From Ramazzottius varieornatus (Eukaryota > Tardigrada > Eutardigrada > Parachela > Ramazzottiidae): a stretch of DNA of 64,000 bases. Within the stretch, counting starts at the first letter, position 1, and each line of letters opens with the position of its first letter. Both the position numbers and the translations under genes were made by a program. The stretch lies in assembly GCA_001949185.1 (NCBI GenBank), contig BDGG01000008.1, positions 1,361,648 through 1,425,647 of the forward strand, given 5' to 3'. Below the pieces are notes generated by a model. It was not told the DNA's origin. It saw only the letters and a list, made by a program, of their open reading frames with translations, and made no database searches. Of this stretch, positions 42,637 through 57,915 are shown one piece after another.

Positions 42637-44346
42637 TCATCCCAGCAAACCGTTCTCGGCCAACCATCCAGCGGTGTTATCATCGCCCGCGAACTGAACC
42701 AGACCTTGCACTACAAAACAGAATATAAGAGACACTCAAACTATGCCGATGGACGTACTGTACCACTTCCGACAAAACAGTAATAACCAGAAGCGAAGGT
42801 CGAAAGTAGGCTTTCCACATATCGTTTTGGTCACACAGCGTGAACAGTAGATCTCCGGCGTGATGACGAACACTACCAACATTCGATGTCAAGAGGAAGC
42901 ATATCTTGTTCCTCAGCGAGTTCTCATCCTACCAAAAAAAGGCGTTAGTACTGCCCCAAATTTGCAAGAAGAAATATATCATCATAAAAGAGATATTCGT
43001 ACCAGAGTCAGCCAAGAGATTTTCAGTTTGAGGTACGCCCGGTCCGCCGGCTTGGCTTTCGCTGCCTTCGCTAAAGCAGCCAAGATGGTCGTCAGCATGT
43101 CCGCGCTGGTAGAAGTGGTAGCTTGCAGGAAGTTCAATAGTTTGTCCATAGCGGCTTTGTCCGCACCTTCGGGAACCGATCCGTGCTGCTCGACTTGCGC
43201 TTGTGGTTCCTCGTGCTTGATCTTGATCTTACGGGTAACCTTCTTCGCGGTCCCCTTCGTCACTTTCGTGATGACTTTCCTGATAATGCTGCGACCACCT
43301 CGAGCGGCGGCGGGTTGAGAAGCAGCAGGTACCGCTGGAGCTAGAGGTGAAATTCTCACTTCTCTGTTGTTCATATGGAAGTAGATGCGTGCACAAGCAG
43401 CTACATCCGCCAGCGCTCGATGGAGAACTCCCTTGGGTTCCTCACCGAAGAAGTGATGAAACAGGTCGGTCAGCTTCTGCCACCTATACGAACAGACAAA
43501 AAACGTCGGTTCGAGCATACCGTTCCACTCAGCTATGAAGAGTCAGTTGGCAGATCGGCAATACACCCAAGTGGCGCACGTTTCGCGTGTTATTGGATGG
43601 AAGCGTGCGCGACTTGGTAAACGATCCTGACAAGTTTCCTTTACGAGCAGCCGTACGTCTGCCCTTTTTCTATTAATACGTCATGATGGTCAACGTTGTG
43701 CTCGGTACAAGCTTGAGTGGTATTTTCGTAGAAAAACGGCAGAGTCAACTCGCCTAGAGTCCCCCCCACACGGAAATTTCAACTTTGCAGTCTTTGCTAC
43801 CTTTTCTTTCCGGTAACTCTGGCACTTTCTCGCATAGTGCAGCTCATCGGTAAGCTCGGCCAGTGTCCCATCAAATGTTGGTGTTTATGACGGCAAATTT
43901 CAGCGTGGATGACGCGAAAGTCAAAGTGGATGTTGTGTCCGACCAGCCGAGTGACTCCCACCAACGCAGAGGCCAAAGCGTTCAGGACCATGTCGATGGG
44001 ATGGCCTTCTGCCATCGCTTTGGCTCGGTTGATCCCGTGAACTCGTAGTGCACCCCATGGAACTTCATTCTTGAATGTGGGCTTCACCAAGTAGGTTTGC
44101 TCATGATCCAACGTCCCGTCGTGACGGTATACGTGCCAGGCGATCTCTAGCATGCGACATTTGGCCCAGGCACGTAAGCTAGTTGGAGCAGCCTTCGGTG
44201 GCAATCCGCTTGTCTCCTGCCATCAGAAAACAAAAGTCGCTGAAATATTTGAATGAGTTTAATAAATCAGGAGAATCGGATATTTTGATGTACAGTACCA
44301 TATTTACCGTATCGATAACCATAATTTTTCCGGGGTTGGCAGCCAT
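42637..44346 (-). CDS. DEDDh exonuclease joined to a RIC8-like C-terminal segment
   Basis: Exons 44308-44346, 43801-44216 and 43003-43483, plus a fourth at about 42928 down, with the last exon ending near 42637. The start MAANPGKIMVIDT splices to ETSGLPPKAAPT. The DEDDh residues are visible: MVIDTETSG (D, E), VGHNIHFDFRVI (D), HRALADVAACARIY (H and D). After a basic Ala/Lys linker the same exon continues as ADMLTTILAALAKAA ... RAYLKLKI and splices to DENSLRNKICFLLTSN and AGDLLFTLC, then VQFAGDDNTAGWLAENGLLG. These resemble the C-terminal armadillo part of RIC8, a chaperone and exchange factor for G-alpha. The exact donor of the fourth exon was not resolved. The exonuclease part is secure; the RIC8 part is by eye. 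Confidence 0.65.
43548..43645. repeat. Fold-back element, AAGTGGCGCACG family
   Basis: CCCAAGTGGCGCACGTTTCG and GGAAGCGTGCGCGACTTGG around a GTTATTGGAT loop, followed by TAAACGATCCTGACAAG. It lies in the intron 43484-43800 of the exonuclease-RIC8 gene and is one of the best preserved copies. Confidence 0.85.
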
Positions 44347-45375
44347 TTTGCGGTCTTGGAGATAAGGGTTGGAACTTATGGAAATCAGCGCTTGATCTGA
44401 AAAAGGGAAGTCAACAGGCTAGACGAGACGGAAGGAAATTCGCCCAGAGGTACTGATCTTACTCTGCCGACGGTTGTCGTTGGGTGGAACGAAAGTGGAG
44501 ATGGGAGGCAGTCGAGATTCCAAACCTCGGGTCTTGAGTCAGGCAAAGGATGAATGAACAAGAGGGAAATCATAAAGCAAGGATGACATGCTACGGTTTG
44601 TGAAAGAGTAGTTTTTCGGATGCTTTGCCTCTTTGGTCCTTTCGAGACCACGAAAGGAAGACAGCTGTTGCACAAACCGTTGCCGACCTACTATTGTTCG
44701 CCTCCAAGCTTGATTGCTCGATTAGCTTTCCATTTTGCATGCCCCGCCAATAAGTGACGCACAGCATCTCCGATACTGTACACGCAATGGACGGATCCCG
44801 CATCCCGGCACAAAGCTGCGGCCACGACGGTTCCGCTGCAACCCAATAAAATCTCGGTCCTTCCTAGGTCTCGCAGTGAAGGGGTTTCCAGGTTCGCACT
44901 CGTCACTTTCCAAAAGTCCAGTTCCGGGATCTTCAGTTCCGCGTATGGTCTTCCCATCAAGGTCTCGGATGTTGTTTACCACTAAGTTTAGTGGGCCAGA
45001 AGAAAACAAATCGTACTCATCTCAAATCTGGATTGAACGGTGTAAGCAGTATTCGTATAAGGAGAGGTCGCGATAGAGAAAAAGCTCTTGGCCTTCGCGC
45101 TTCTCCCAGGTTTCACCGGAAACCACGGTACCTGGCAATACACCAGCGTATTTTGTTCGTACTTTTTAATGTATGGTAGTACTGTATTTCCTCAAGAGTT
45201 CTACGCGGTACGTCATAGGACCAGTACATATCACCCGTGTATATCTTGACACGAGATGCGTTAATTGTTTGATTTTCCAATACAAATCATGACAGTGGAA
45301 AATTCTGATTAATTCTACTCGCTTTAATCTTGTGCGTAACGTATATCTGTTCGTCTCGTGTTGTTCTGTTGCATC
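44347..45375. other. Spacer with one unassigned ORF
   Basis: A minus-strand ATG at 44957 opens 88 or 89 aa ending at 44691 (GRPYAELKIPELDFWKV ... HAKWKANRAIKLGGEQ). The composition looks protein-like, but the frame has upstream stops, I recognise no family, and an overlapping frame is also open, so it is not called as a gene. Nothing else was found. Confidence 0.35.
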
Positions 45376-46866
45376 ATGGAAAATAGGAGCCATCACGATA
45401 CTCACACCTTGGGTGAGGCTCAGCGGCATCTGCTAGCGCTAGAAAGATGGGAAGGAATTCTGCGTGGCTACGCGAAAACCGTCGGCATTCATGAATCTAC
45501 GCTTCGAAGATGGAAGTAAGATACTGAAGTTTCAAACAAATTAAATTGATCGACAGTCACGATGTACGTTGTATTATCAGTTGTCCGGAACGGTCAGTTG
45601 CCCGAGAATATCAAAAAAGCCGGAAGAAAGGTTTTTTATCCAAGGCTCGAAGAAGAGGTGTACAGTCGATATATGGATCGACTAGAGAAGTACCTGCCGA
45701 CGCGAAACTTCGATGTTCAAAAGATAGGGCTTCTTGTAGCGAAGGAAAGGAAGGTTCCCGAATTCAAAGCTTCGAGAGGCTGGGTCGAGAAGTTCAGAAA
45801 AAGATACAATATCGTCACAAGAGCAACAACGAAGATTGGTCGGAGATTAGAACGAACGGAGGAAGATCTGGTATGATAAAAACATCGTTGCGCGAAACTA
45901 ATGACGTCAACAAAAATAAATTAATCCGCGTTTCGTGAAACGTTCATGTCCTATTTATATCGCGACGCCATACGCCGCTTTATGATGCAGCACGTGTTTT
46001 TCATTACTACGCTTTTTGATTACAGATTTTAGAAGAGTCGTTTCTTTGGAGAATCGAAGGAGTCGTTTCAATAAGGAAAACACCACCTTTCAAAATAATT
46101 AACATGGATTAAAACTCTGTCAGGCTTCAGAACGTGTACAAGAGGACGCTCTCTCCCAAAGGTGCAAAAGAAGTCTGGGTGGTCCAACCTCCTGGTGATC
46201 CAGAATCCATTACTGTATGCCACACTATATCTGCCGATGGGACGAAATTCCCAGCCTCCATCTTGTTTAAGGGTAACGCGAAAACTGAAAAGCTGTCTAG
46301 CAGAATTTTGAAGAAACTCGTCATGCCTGAAAACGTCCGCTTTTTCAGTACCAACTCAGGGGTGGTGGAATGCTTCGTTTGATTTGCACTGGATCAAAGA
46401 AACCTTCGATGAAAGTCATGCCGGCGGCTGTGTGATTCGAGACCGGGTACCTGCACACTGCAAGGTGGAGAGTCATTTCCGTTTTGAAGAAATGAGAATC
46501 GAGCAAGTGTTGATTCCTGCCGGACTCACCGGAACTTATCAACCGCTTGATGTTGGTGTGAACCATCCATTCAAGTGTTATATGCGACGATCGTATCATG
46601 CGTGGCGTGACCAGCGCACTGAAGAGACCAAGAAAGGATATTTAAAGAAACCAAGCCGTCAGGATTTTATCGATTTTGTCTCGGATGCTTGGGAGAAAAT
46701 TGAAGTGACAACAGTAGAAAATTCTTTTGTGAGTGCTCAATATATGCCTGAGCCCTTATATATGTTGGCAAGCCAGGAAGACCTGGTTGAAGACTTGGAT
46801 GACCTGGATTGTGCATTTGAATGTAGCTTCAGCTCGGTAGAAAGCGAAGATTGGGAGGGAGAGTGA
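45376..46866 (+). pseudogene. Tigger/pogo-like transposase, lightly broken
   Basis: The collinear remains of a three-module transposase are: an N-terminal HTH (45376-45515, GYAKTVGIHESTLRRWK), after an intron a CENP-B-type HTH (45590-45876, VPEFKASRGWVEKFRKRYNI), then the DDE domain. The first catalytic Asp lies in MD at 46104, but the next codon is TAA where relatives read Gln (MDQ). The centre (ITVCHTISADGTKFPASILF) is intact, and a frameshift follows near 46375. The rest (VIRDRVPAH, IPAGLTGTYQPLDVGVNHPF) ends at 46866. One nonsense and one frameshift in an otherwise complete frame indicate recent inactivation. It resembles the transposase at 5.9-8.3 kb. Terminal repeats were not found. Confidence 0.75.
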
Positions 46867-47210
46867 TTTTAGTCCTGATCCATGTAGTCTGATTGTTGAT
46901 TTTATATGTGTAGATTGTGTGGTTTCAACCCGGGTGTAATTTACGGAAGACATCACGTGCTGCGTAGAACTCTTGAGGAAATACAGTACATGGAACTGGA
47001 TTCATCTTTCTGTCCGGAAAGAGTCCAGTAGTTTTGCTGCGTGAAGTATGATATATTTTTATTTGATCGAACCGAATGCACTACGTATGTGATTCTGACA
47101 AGAAAGATAATTTGTGAAACATAAAACAGGAAATAAATATCGTCCAGAAAACTCATAAAAATTACAAAAGATCAACACTGAACCCTCAAAGCAAAAATCC
47201 ATTGTTTCCC

Positions 47211-49022
47211 TCATAAAACCAAGGCTCCGAAATTATACAAGAACAAAGCCGTGCACCCCACAGCCACCGCTACCAACGCGGCCACAGTCGGGGTAGTCTC
47301 GTAACTCCCAACCATAAACATCTCTTGAGGCTCCTCACTAGCCTCTTTCTCCGTTTCCGAACCCACTTCCGACTCTGGATCGGTCCCGGAGAACCCTTCA
47401 TCCTCCACCGACGATTCATCCACGCTCAACTCACTCTCCAAGTTCAAAGACTCCTCTACTCCACCATCCACGCTTTCACTACTCAGAACTTCCGCTTTGA
47501 TCTCCTGTCCATACCTCAAGAAGAAGTAAATCCTCGCACATGCTTCCACATCCGCATCTGCTCGATGCATCACCCCACTCGGCGGTTCCCCGAAACATTC
47601 TTCGTATAACACAGCCAGTTTGGTGTTCCGACCACTCGGCATAGTTTGAGCTCCCAACGTCATTGTACAGTCCGTAGGGATCTCTTCGAACATATCAGCC
47701 AAAGCCGTTTGCTTCGCTCTGTGCATCTCAGCTAAGATTACTCTGACATCGAACTGAATGTTATGTCCAACTACCACGGAAGTATCGTCTAACGAAGTCT
47801 TGAAAATACTGAAAATATCCTGGATGGGTCGCCCTTCAAGGAGAGCCTTCTCGCGGGTTATACCATGGACCTTGACGGCGCCTGGGGGAATTTCGTAGGT
47901 GAAGTCGGGCTTGACGAGAAAGGCGTACTTGGAGAGGGTCTGGCCACAGGGACAGTACATGTGCCAGGCTAGCTCGACCATCCGACACTTGTCCCAGGAG
48001 TCGAGGTCGTGTGGAGACGCTTTGGGTGGAAAACCCGTGGTTTCGGTGTCGAGGACCATAACGGAAGCGCCTTTGGACAGAACACAGTTACAGGAAGCCG
48101 ATCTGGGCAGTGGCAGACTTGCAGAAGCTTCGTCGTTGGACACGTTTTCCTTCGTAATTCCGGTTTGATGAGTAGTGGCACCACCTACAAGAAAAACATT
48201 CGGTATTTGTACACGCGCCTGGCCTAAAAGTNNNNNNNNNNNNNNNNNNNNNNNNNNNNNNNNNNNNNNNNNNNNNNNNNNATTTAGGCCAGGCACGTGT
48301 ACAGGAAATTACCATAGAAAAATTCGAATGTCGTAAAATCGCGTAACCGATGTAAATTAGTAAGATTCGATGCTTGTTAAAGGTATGAAAAATAATTTCA
48401 AATTTAGTGAGCTCGCTAGTTCACTCTACTCACTTGTTTTGGATAGGCCAGGAATGGCCAGTCGGTAAAGCGACTTCTTGGTCGTCGCAGGCGTCCGTTT
48501 CTTTTCCACCACGGTAGCATTATTCGCTGCTGACCGATCTGGGGAAAATGATTGAGCCGTTTGTTCATTGGATTTGTAGTAGATGGCTTGAACATCTGGC
48601 ACAACCTTCTCCAGGAGATTCGTTCCAATTTCCCTGACACGAGCCTCGTCATCAGCAGGTCCACAGAAGAACGCCATGACGTGCTCGTTCTTGCCCGAGC
48701 TCCGTTCTGACGGCATGGCCGTGCTGACTATGACGGACGATATCCTGTCCAAGTCACCACTGAAGTACAGCTGCTTAACTTGAGCCCATTTTGCATCAAT
48801 CTGATCTCGCGGAAAGAACATGAGCCATTTTCCATTAGCGTCATCGTATTCATATGGCGCAGCAGAAGCTTCTAACCACATATGCTCGGCGTGAGTGGAT
48901 GGATCCACGTTGAGATTCGTACAGAAACTGGTGCCTATCGAGCTTCGGGAAACGTTCGGGTCTTCGTTCTCATCTTTCTGAGGCTCAGGAGCGTCGTTTA
49001 AAGTATCTTTGGATGCATCCAT
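47211..49022 (-). CDS. DUF1917/Bles03-like + DEDDh exonuclease + C-terminal TM anchor
   Basis: Exons 48434-49022 and 47211-48184 join in phase to 520 aa. Residues about 35-160 (KWLMFFPRDQIDAKWAQVKQ, EHVMAFFCGPADDEARVREI, VQAIYYKSNEQT) resemble the DUF1917 fold of human C11orf68 (Bles03). From about 230 to 410 comes a DEDDh 3'-5' exonuclease: MVLDTETTGFPPKAS (D, E), VVGHNIQFDVRVI (D), VMHRADADVEACARIYF (H, D). An acidic stretch follows, then a C-terminal helix TVAALVAVAVGCTALFLYNF at the end, giving a TREX1-like tail-anchored layout. All catalytic residues are present. The assembly gap lies in its intron. A Tigger-like element separates it from the related gene at 42.6-44.3 kb. The start is the first in-frame ATG. 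Confidence 0.75.
48210..48300. repeat. Inverted repeat flanking the assembly gap
   Basis: GTACACGCGCCTGGCCTAAA before the gap is matched in reverse complement by TTTAGGCCAGGCACGTGTAC after it. A long palindrome or fold-back element probably caused the assembly break. Confidence 0.7.
48232..48281. other. Assembly gap, 50 N
   Basis: A run of 50 N, the conventional placeholder length, inside the intron of the DUF1917-exonuclease gene. The true length is unknown. Confidence 0.99.
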
Positions 49023-50639
49023 GGCCAGTTTATGGCTCTGAGTACAGTGGCGTCTATTCACAGCCAAAAACGGCCTTGACAATTTTCTACGGTAGGAAGA
49101 AGGCACGATTTTAACGAACGTTCCTCGAACCCTCTTGTTGTAGTCCTTTCAGGACTCTCGAAGATCCTAGACATACCTGGTTTGAAGGAGAAGCGTGGGT
49201 TGGTGTCGACATTGGCTACTCGAGTACTTCAAGACAGGGCATGGCGCTGGGAGGATAGCGCATACTGCTGGAGCGTTCCGACTTGCTCGTGAGGCCTGCT
49301 GAGTAAGAGGGTAGAAACAGTGGACGAGATGATGAAGCGATGGTTTCCTGCGAAGAAAGGATTCTGAAACACAGCAGCATATTAGCATACAGTGAGCATT
49401 GTAAACAGGGATTCAGAGCTGCGCTAATGTTTGATACGCATGGTCTGCGTGGAAGTCGAACATGCTGCACATTGATCCTGCCTGCTCAATGCAAGTTTGT
49501 TGATCGATGACTATTCATCATGCCTATCTTACCGCGAGTTGTCCCATCTTGTGCTCAAACTGAACCCCGAATGAAAAAGCAGAAAAAGGAAAAGCAGAAG
49601 GTAGCAGTTGAAATTTAGACAGGATATACCGGAAATATTAATAAAATATTGGCAAAATACGCCACGTTGCAATGACCAGTGCCCAGTATATTATAGAGGG
49701 CGCTGTTAGGATAGTAATGACACTGATCAGGAAGAGAAACAATGATGGTGGGCCTGGTGGCTGAGCGGCCACGGTGATTACGTGAAAAGCACGGACTCAA
49801 CCATTTTGCTACGAAATCTTTCATTGTAAATTTTCGGCTAAGTTAGGTCCTTCAGGCTCGTCGTACTGCTCGATAAACAGTTAATATGATCCACAACTGC
49901 AAATACAGTCTAATAAGTCGGACCTTTCATGTATATTTATTAGAGCGGAAGCCGTGTGACTGGACGGGCGTCTTGTAAAACCGCTCCTTAATCATGGCGA
50001 CGCCGTAGAGACATCCTAGAATGACCATATGATAAATGATTAAGACAGCTTCATTAGGAAGAAGGAGTCAAGTCTTTCTGTTTGAGAAGGATTCCTCCGA
50101 CATGTTTCACTGATAAAGTCACGGCTAACGTGGACCATTGGCCCAGCTTTTCTTAATTTATCAGTGCGCTTGTTAGGAAAGAGGATGGAGTCTGTCAATT
50201 TAAAAGATCTGTTAATCATCATGTGGTCACTTGTTAATGGTTGTCCATGTCGCCTGATTAGACTGGACATCTCTGCTGCAAGTGGAAGGGATCTTCCGCA
50301 CAAACAACGCTACTGTCCCTGTCCCAACCCCGCATGCTCAGGTTACACTCACCATCCTCCACATGCCGCCCTGATTACAAAATACCCATGTTGCATGCAA
50401 AGACAGAGAAATGTGGTTGTGATAAATCATCTGTGCTTCGTAAGATGTTCGGGGAGTTCATTGCGTCCGCACCGCCACTAAACAAAAACACGTGTCCTTC
50501 TTTGATCTAAAAAAGAAAAGTACTGCTATAGCGCTCTGGGCTTTTGCTTCGGAAACTTCTGCCTCATATTCCAATTTTAAAAAAAAACAATTTCCCGCGG
50601 TTCAGGTTTGATATACAGTGCGGCAGCTGGGCAGATGCT

Positions 50640-50745
50640 TTGAGCCAGATCGTCAACTCAAGTGGCGCATGTTTTCATCGTTGCTGGCTGGAAGCGTGCG
50701 CCAGTTGTAGAACGGTTCTAGTTCAATTCATTTGCCTAGCTCCCA
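50640..50745. repeat. Fold-back element, AAGTGGCGCACG family
   Basis: AAGTGGCGCATGTTTTCATCG and GGCTGGAAGCGTGCGCCAG arms with the CAATTCATTTGCCTAGCTCC flank. Confidence 0.75.
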
Positions 50746-52759
50746 TATGCATGCTTATGGTATTGAAGACGGAACGATGTGGACAAGAATGAAAACGAAA
50801 GCTCCTCTTTTCTAAAGTTTGGCAGTGGTTCACTGTGGAGCCTAAGCAGCAAGCTGCAGGTGCATGGATAAATTTGTTGTACTGTAATATCTTTTGCCAG
50901 AAGCCCAAAAGTAATGCAAATCGGATATAATATATATTTCCCTTTCCGGCTGATTGTCTATTTTGTTTGGACATTGGCCAAATACAGAGCATCAAGTTTC
51001 CTTCCCTGTTTTGGTCCGCAGACATGGGCGAGTCTATCTAGATCCGCTGCCAGTTGCTGTCACGCTGTGCGCCCACAGTGAGCTGTTGAAACCCGATCTT
51101 CGCTTTGGGCTGTGGCATGTTAAAGGTTAGGGGAAAAAAGAGATCAACATCCATAAGCAAAGTATTTTTAGTTCTTCACTTTGAAACAGAAGCCCGATGC
51201 CCACGCACGTACTAAATGCTACACTGTAATGGAGGAAGAACGTCATACACATGAGGAAGGACGGAAGGACGTGACTGTGAAACGTCGATCTGCTTGAGAA
51301 ATATGTTTCTCCAATGTTATTCCATCCTGAGCTCTTCTCATACAGTCTAAATTGCCACATTTCGCTTAGCCCAGCAGTTTTCCATCCATCCCTTCTAGAG
51401 TTAATTACGCCCTGCCAAAACGATTTGACTTTCAATGGGAATATCTTAAACAGTTTCCGGTGTTGTCTTTTCCGCATTCCGTGACTAACCGCGCCGCCAT
51501 TCTCGATTCTGTCGCGGAGGAATCTAAACAGGACATCCGATCGACGCACCTATCAAGTGTGTGAATCTCCTTCATGGGAAAGATGAGGAAGAGCAGCGCG
51601 ATGGCGGCTGACCACTCTGAACAGTCTGTCCACAACGTGTTTGCCAGATGGGTTTAGCGTCATCGTTAACACTCGCACAAGACAGTCGAACCTCTTTCTT
51701 CTTCATCCGCAATCCTCCTCACTGGCCTATTCTACTTGGGACAGCAGCACATGATCTACATATCTCGTAATCTTGTGCACGCTCCTGAGAACAGAGAAGA
51801 TGTGAGACGAAGATTATCACTAAAGTCTTGTGAGAGCTCTCCGAAGGATAGCCGTTAATTACTGGCCCAACTAGCCCATGATCATCCATGATCTAGTTCG
51901 ATTTTGACAAGGAAGTGGTTGCACATGCTCCGAAAACTGACCACTGTCTTTACTTCACTCTTCGCAACCATTGCGCATGCCACCAGCCCAAGTCGATCTT
52001 CCTTGTTTGCCTAATTTTTCTGCATATCTTTGGGATTAGACGACAGTTTTGAATCGACATTGTATCGGCGGATGAAGTATAACGTTAACATTCGTCTCTA
52101 CTGGAAGTCGGCGTGACGTGGGCCGGAAGTCCCCAAAGGTGAGTTGGACTGCTTTTCCAGTCTATAATTTGCGGCGATTTTTCGATTTGAAATTGCTGTT
52201 TCAATCTGACGTCATGAGGAAACGCCCTGAGTTCATTTTCTATTAACGGTCACGTCGTTACTCGACGCAATAACCTTTGATATCCTTCAATGCAAGTTTT
52301 ATAGCACCTGATGCAGGGAAAAGTAACGTTTCATTTAGGATTCTGAATATTCCTATGCTCACGCGAGTGTGATGCGGTACCCAGCACCCAACCTTTTCTC
52401 CCTGTACCGTTCTTGCTGCTGAAATCTAAAGGTTCTTTGTGCGGCGGATGGGGAGTGCGGAAGCATCGGGATTGTTTGTTCATTCTAAACCGAGTTCTTA
52501 TTAGTGTGGTGACGCGGAACTGATAGAAAAAACAGGCTATCACCTTTCGCTCATGTCATTGCATGAGGAGTCTTCCAACATGTGTGTTTTGTTGATGACA
52601 GCCCGGACTTCCTGGCAAACTCATCATTACAATACCGACTGCAGTCACAGCTAAACAGCCGCTGTTATGACGTCCAAAACAGTCTTCCCTAGTTTGCGAA
52701 AATTGATCTGATCTTCTTACTAACTTTTAAATCTTACTTAGAATTCTTGAAATAGCTTC

Positions 52760-52872
52760 GCAAATGAATTAAACTTGATCGTTATTTTAAGTGGCGCACG
52801 TTTCCATTGCTTTGGGCTAAACGTGCACGCCACTTTGGAAAACAATCATTTCCAAGTTATTGCCGAAGTTCC
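52760..52872. repeat. Fold-back element, AAGTGGCGCACG family
   Basis: AAGTGGCGCACGTTTCCATT and AACGTGCACGCCACTTTGG arms, flanked by GCAAATGAATTAAACTTGAT and TTGCCGAAGTTCC. Confidence 0.8.
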
Positions 52873-53574
52873 AATTCTCGTTACAAAAATAGCGTTTCTG
52901 AAAGAGCTCTGTGCGAAGCGAGTAAGGCAAAATGGCCCAATTATTGTTCGACTCTTGATGATTGCAGAGCCTTTTTTCTGATGGCTGACAAATGAAGGCA
53001 AGCGTTGGCGTTCGTCGAAAGACAAAAATCATTTGGCTCGAAATATCATCATCAGCCCAAGTCGATCATTTTGTTCTCATGTCTCTTTTTGGCCGGCTAG
53101 CTTGATGATGGGCCCACTGATTGATCAGGAGCTTAGCGCTGTGCCAAGACCCAAAATGCCTCAGCCGGCTGATGCGCGTGTGGGTTGAGCCGAGCGCTTA
53201 GGCAAAGGGCTTTTCAATTTCAAGGAAGGGCTCAGTGTGTTGATCCCACACACAAATACCTCAATCATATTTTTCCTCAGCGCGTTGATTATCAAATATC
53301 AAGAGGTTCATTGAGAAGTGAAGAAATTCCAGACTGGGTTCAGTGCAGAGCGGACTCAGCTTTTCAGCGTGGGCGCTGGCTGACGTAAACAAGCGCAGAT
53401 TACAGCACATCTTCCCTGACGTCTTTCACATCCTGATCACAATTAACCATTTCCTTTTCCTACGCGCTAAAATCGTCCTAGATATTTGCTGTGGAGTGAT
53501 AATCTTACCGGCTTCACATGCCGCATTTCAGGTTTGATTGGCTCGATCGAAAGTACAAGGAACGGACGGGGAAA

Positions 53575-57915
<4,341 letters not shown>

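Larger units (their letters stand above)
49023..53574. other. 4.5-kb gene-poor spacer
   Basis: I see no convincing protein. Two fold-back copies (50640, 52760) are present. At about 49745 a GGTGGCTGAGCGG word resembles a tRNA A box but has no matching B box or cloverleaf. The sequence CAGCCCAAGTCGATC occurs at about 51982 and 53054, a possible small repeat. It probably includes distal regulatory sequence for the FGFR-like gene. Confidence 0.4.

Noticed and set aside
43797-44204. Exonuclease ORF as a stand-alone single-exon gene
   Set aside because: It lacks the first DEDDh acids, which are supplied by the upstream exon at 44308-44346, and the H/D pair by the downstream exon, so it is an internal exon.
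44691-44960. Minus-strand ORF of about 89 codons
   Set aside because: Protein-like composition but no family match, upstream stops, and an equally open overlapping frame; kept only as a note in the spacer entry.
49745-49815. tRNA-like word GGTGGCTGAGCGG
   Set aside because: It resembles an A box, but no B box (GGTTCGAATCC-like), no anticodon arm and no acceptor stem pairing could be found, so it is not called a tRNA or SINE.
50040-50481. Overlapping ORFs on both strands
   Set aside because: No domain, signal peptide or splice context; both frames look like chance openings in the gene-poor spacer.
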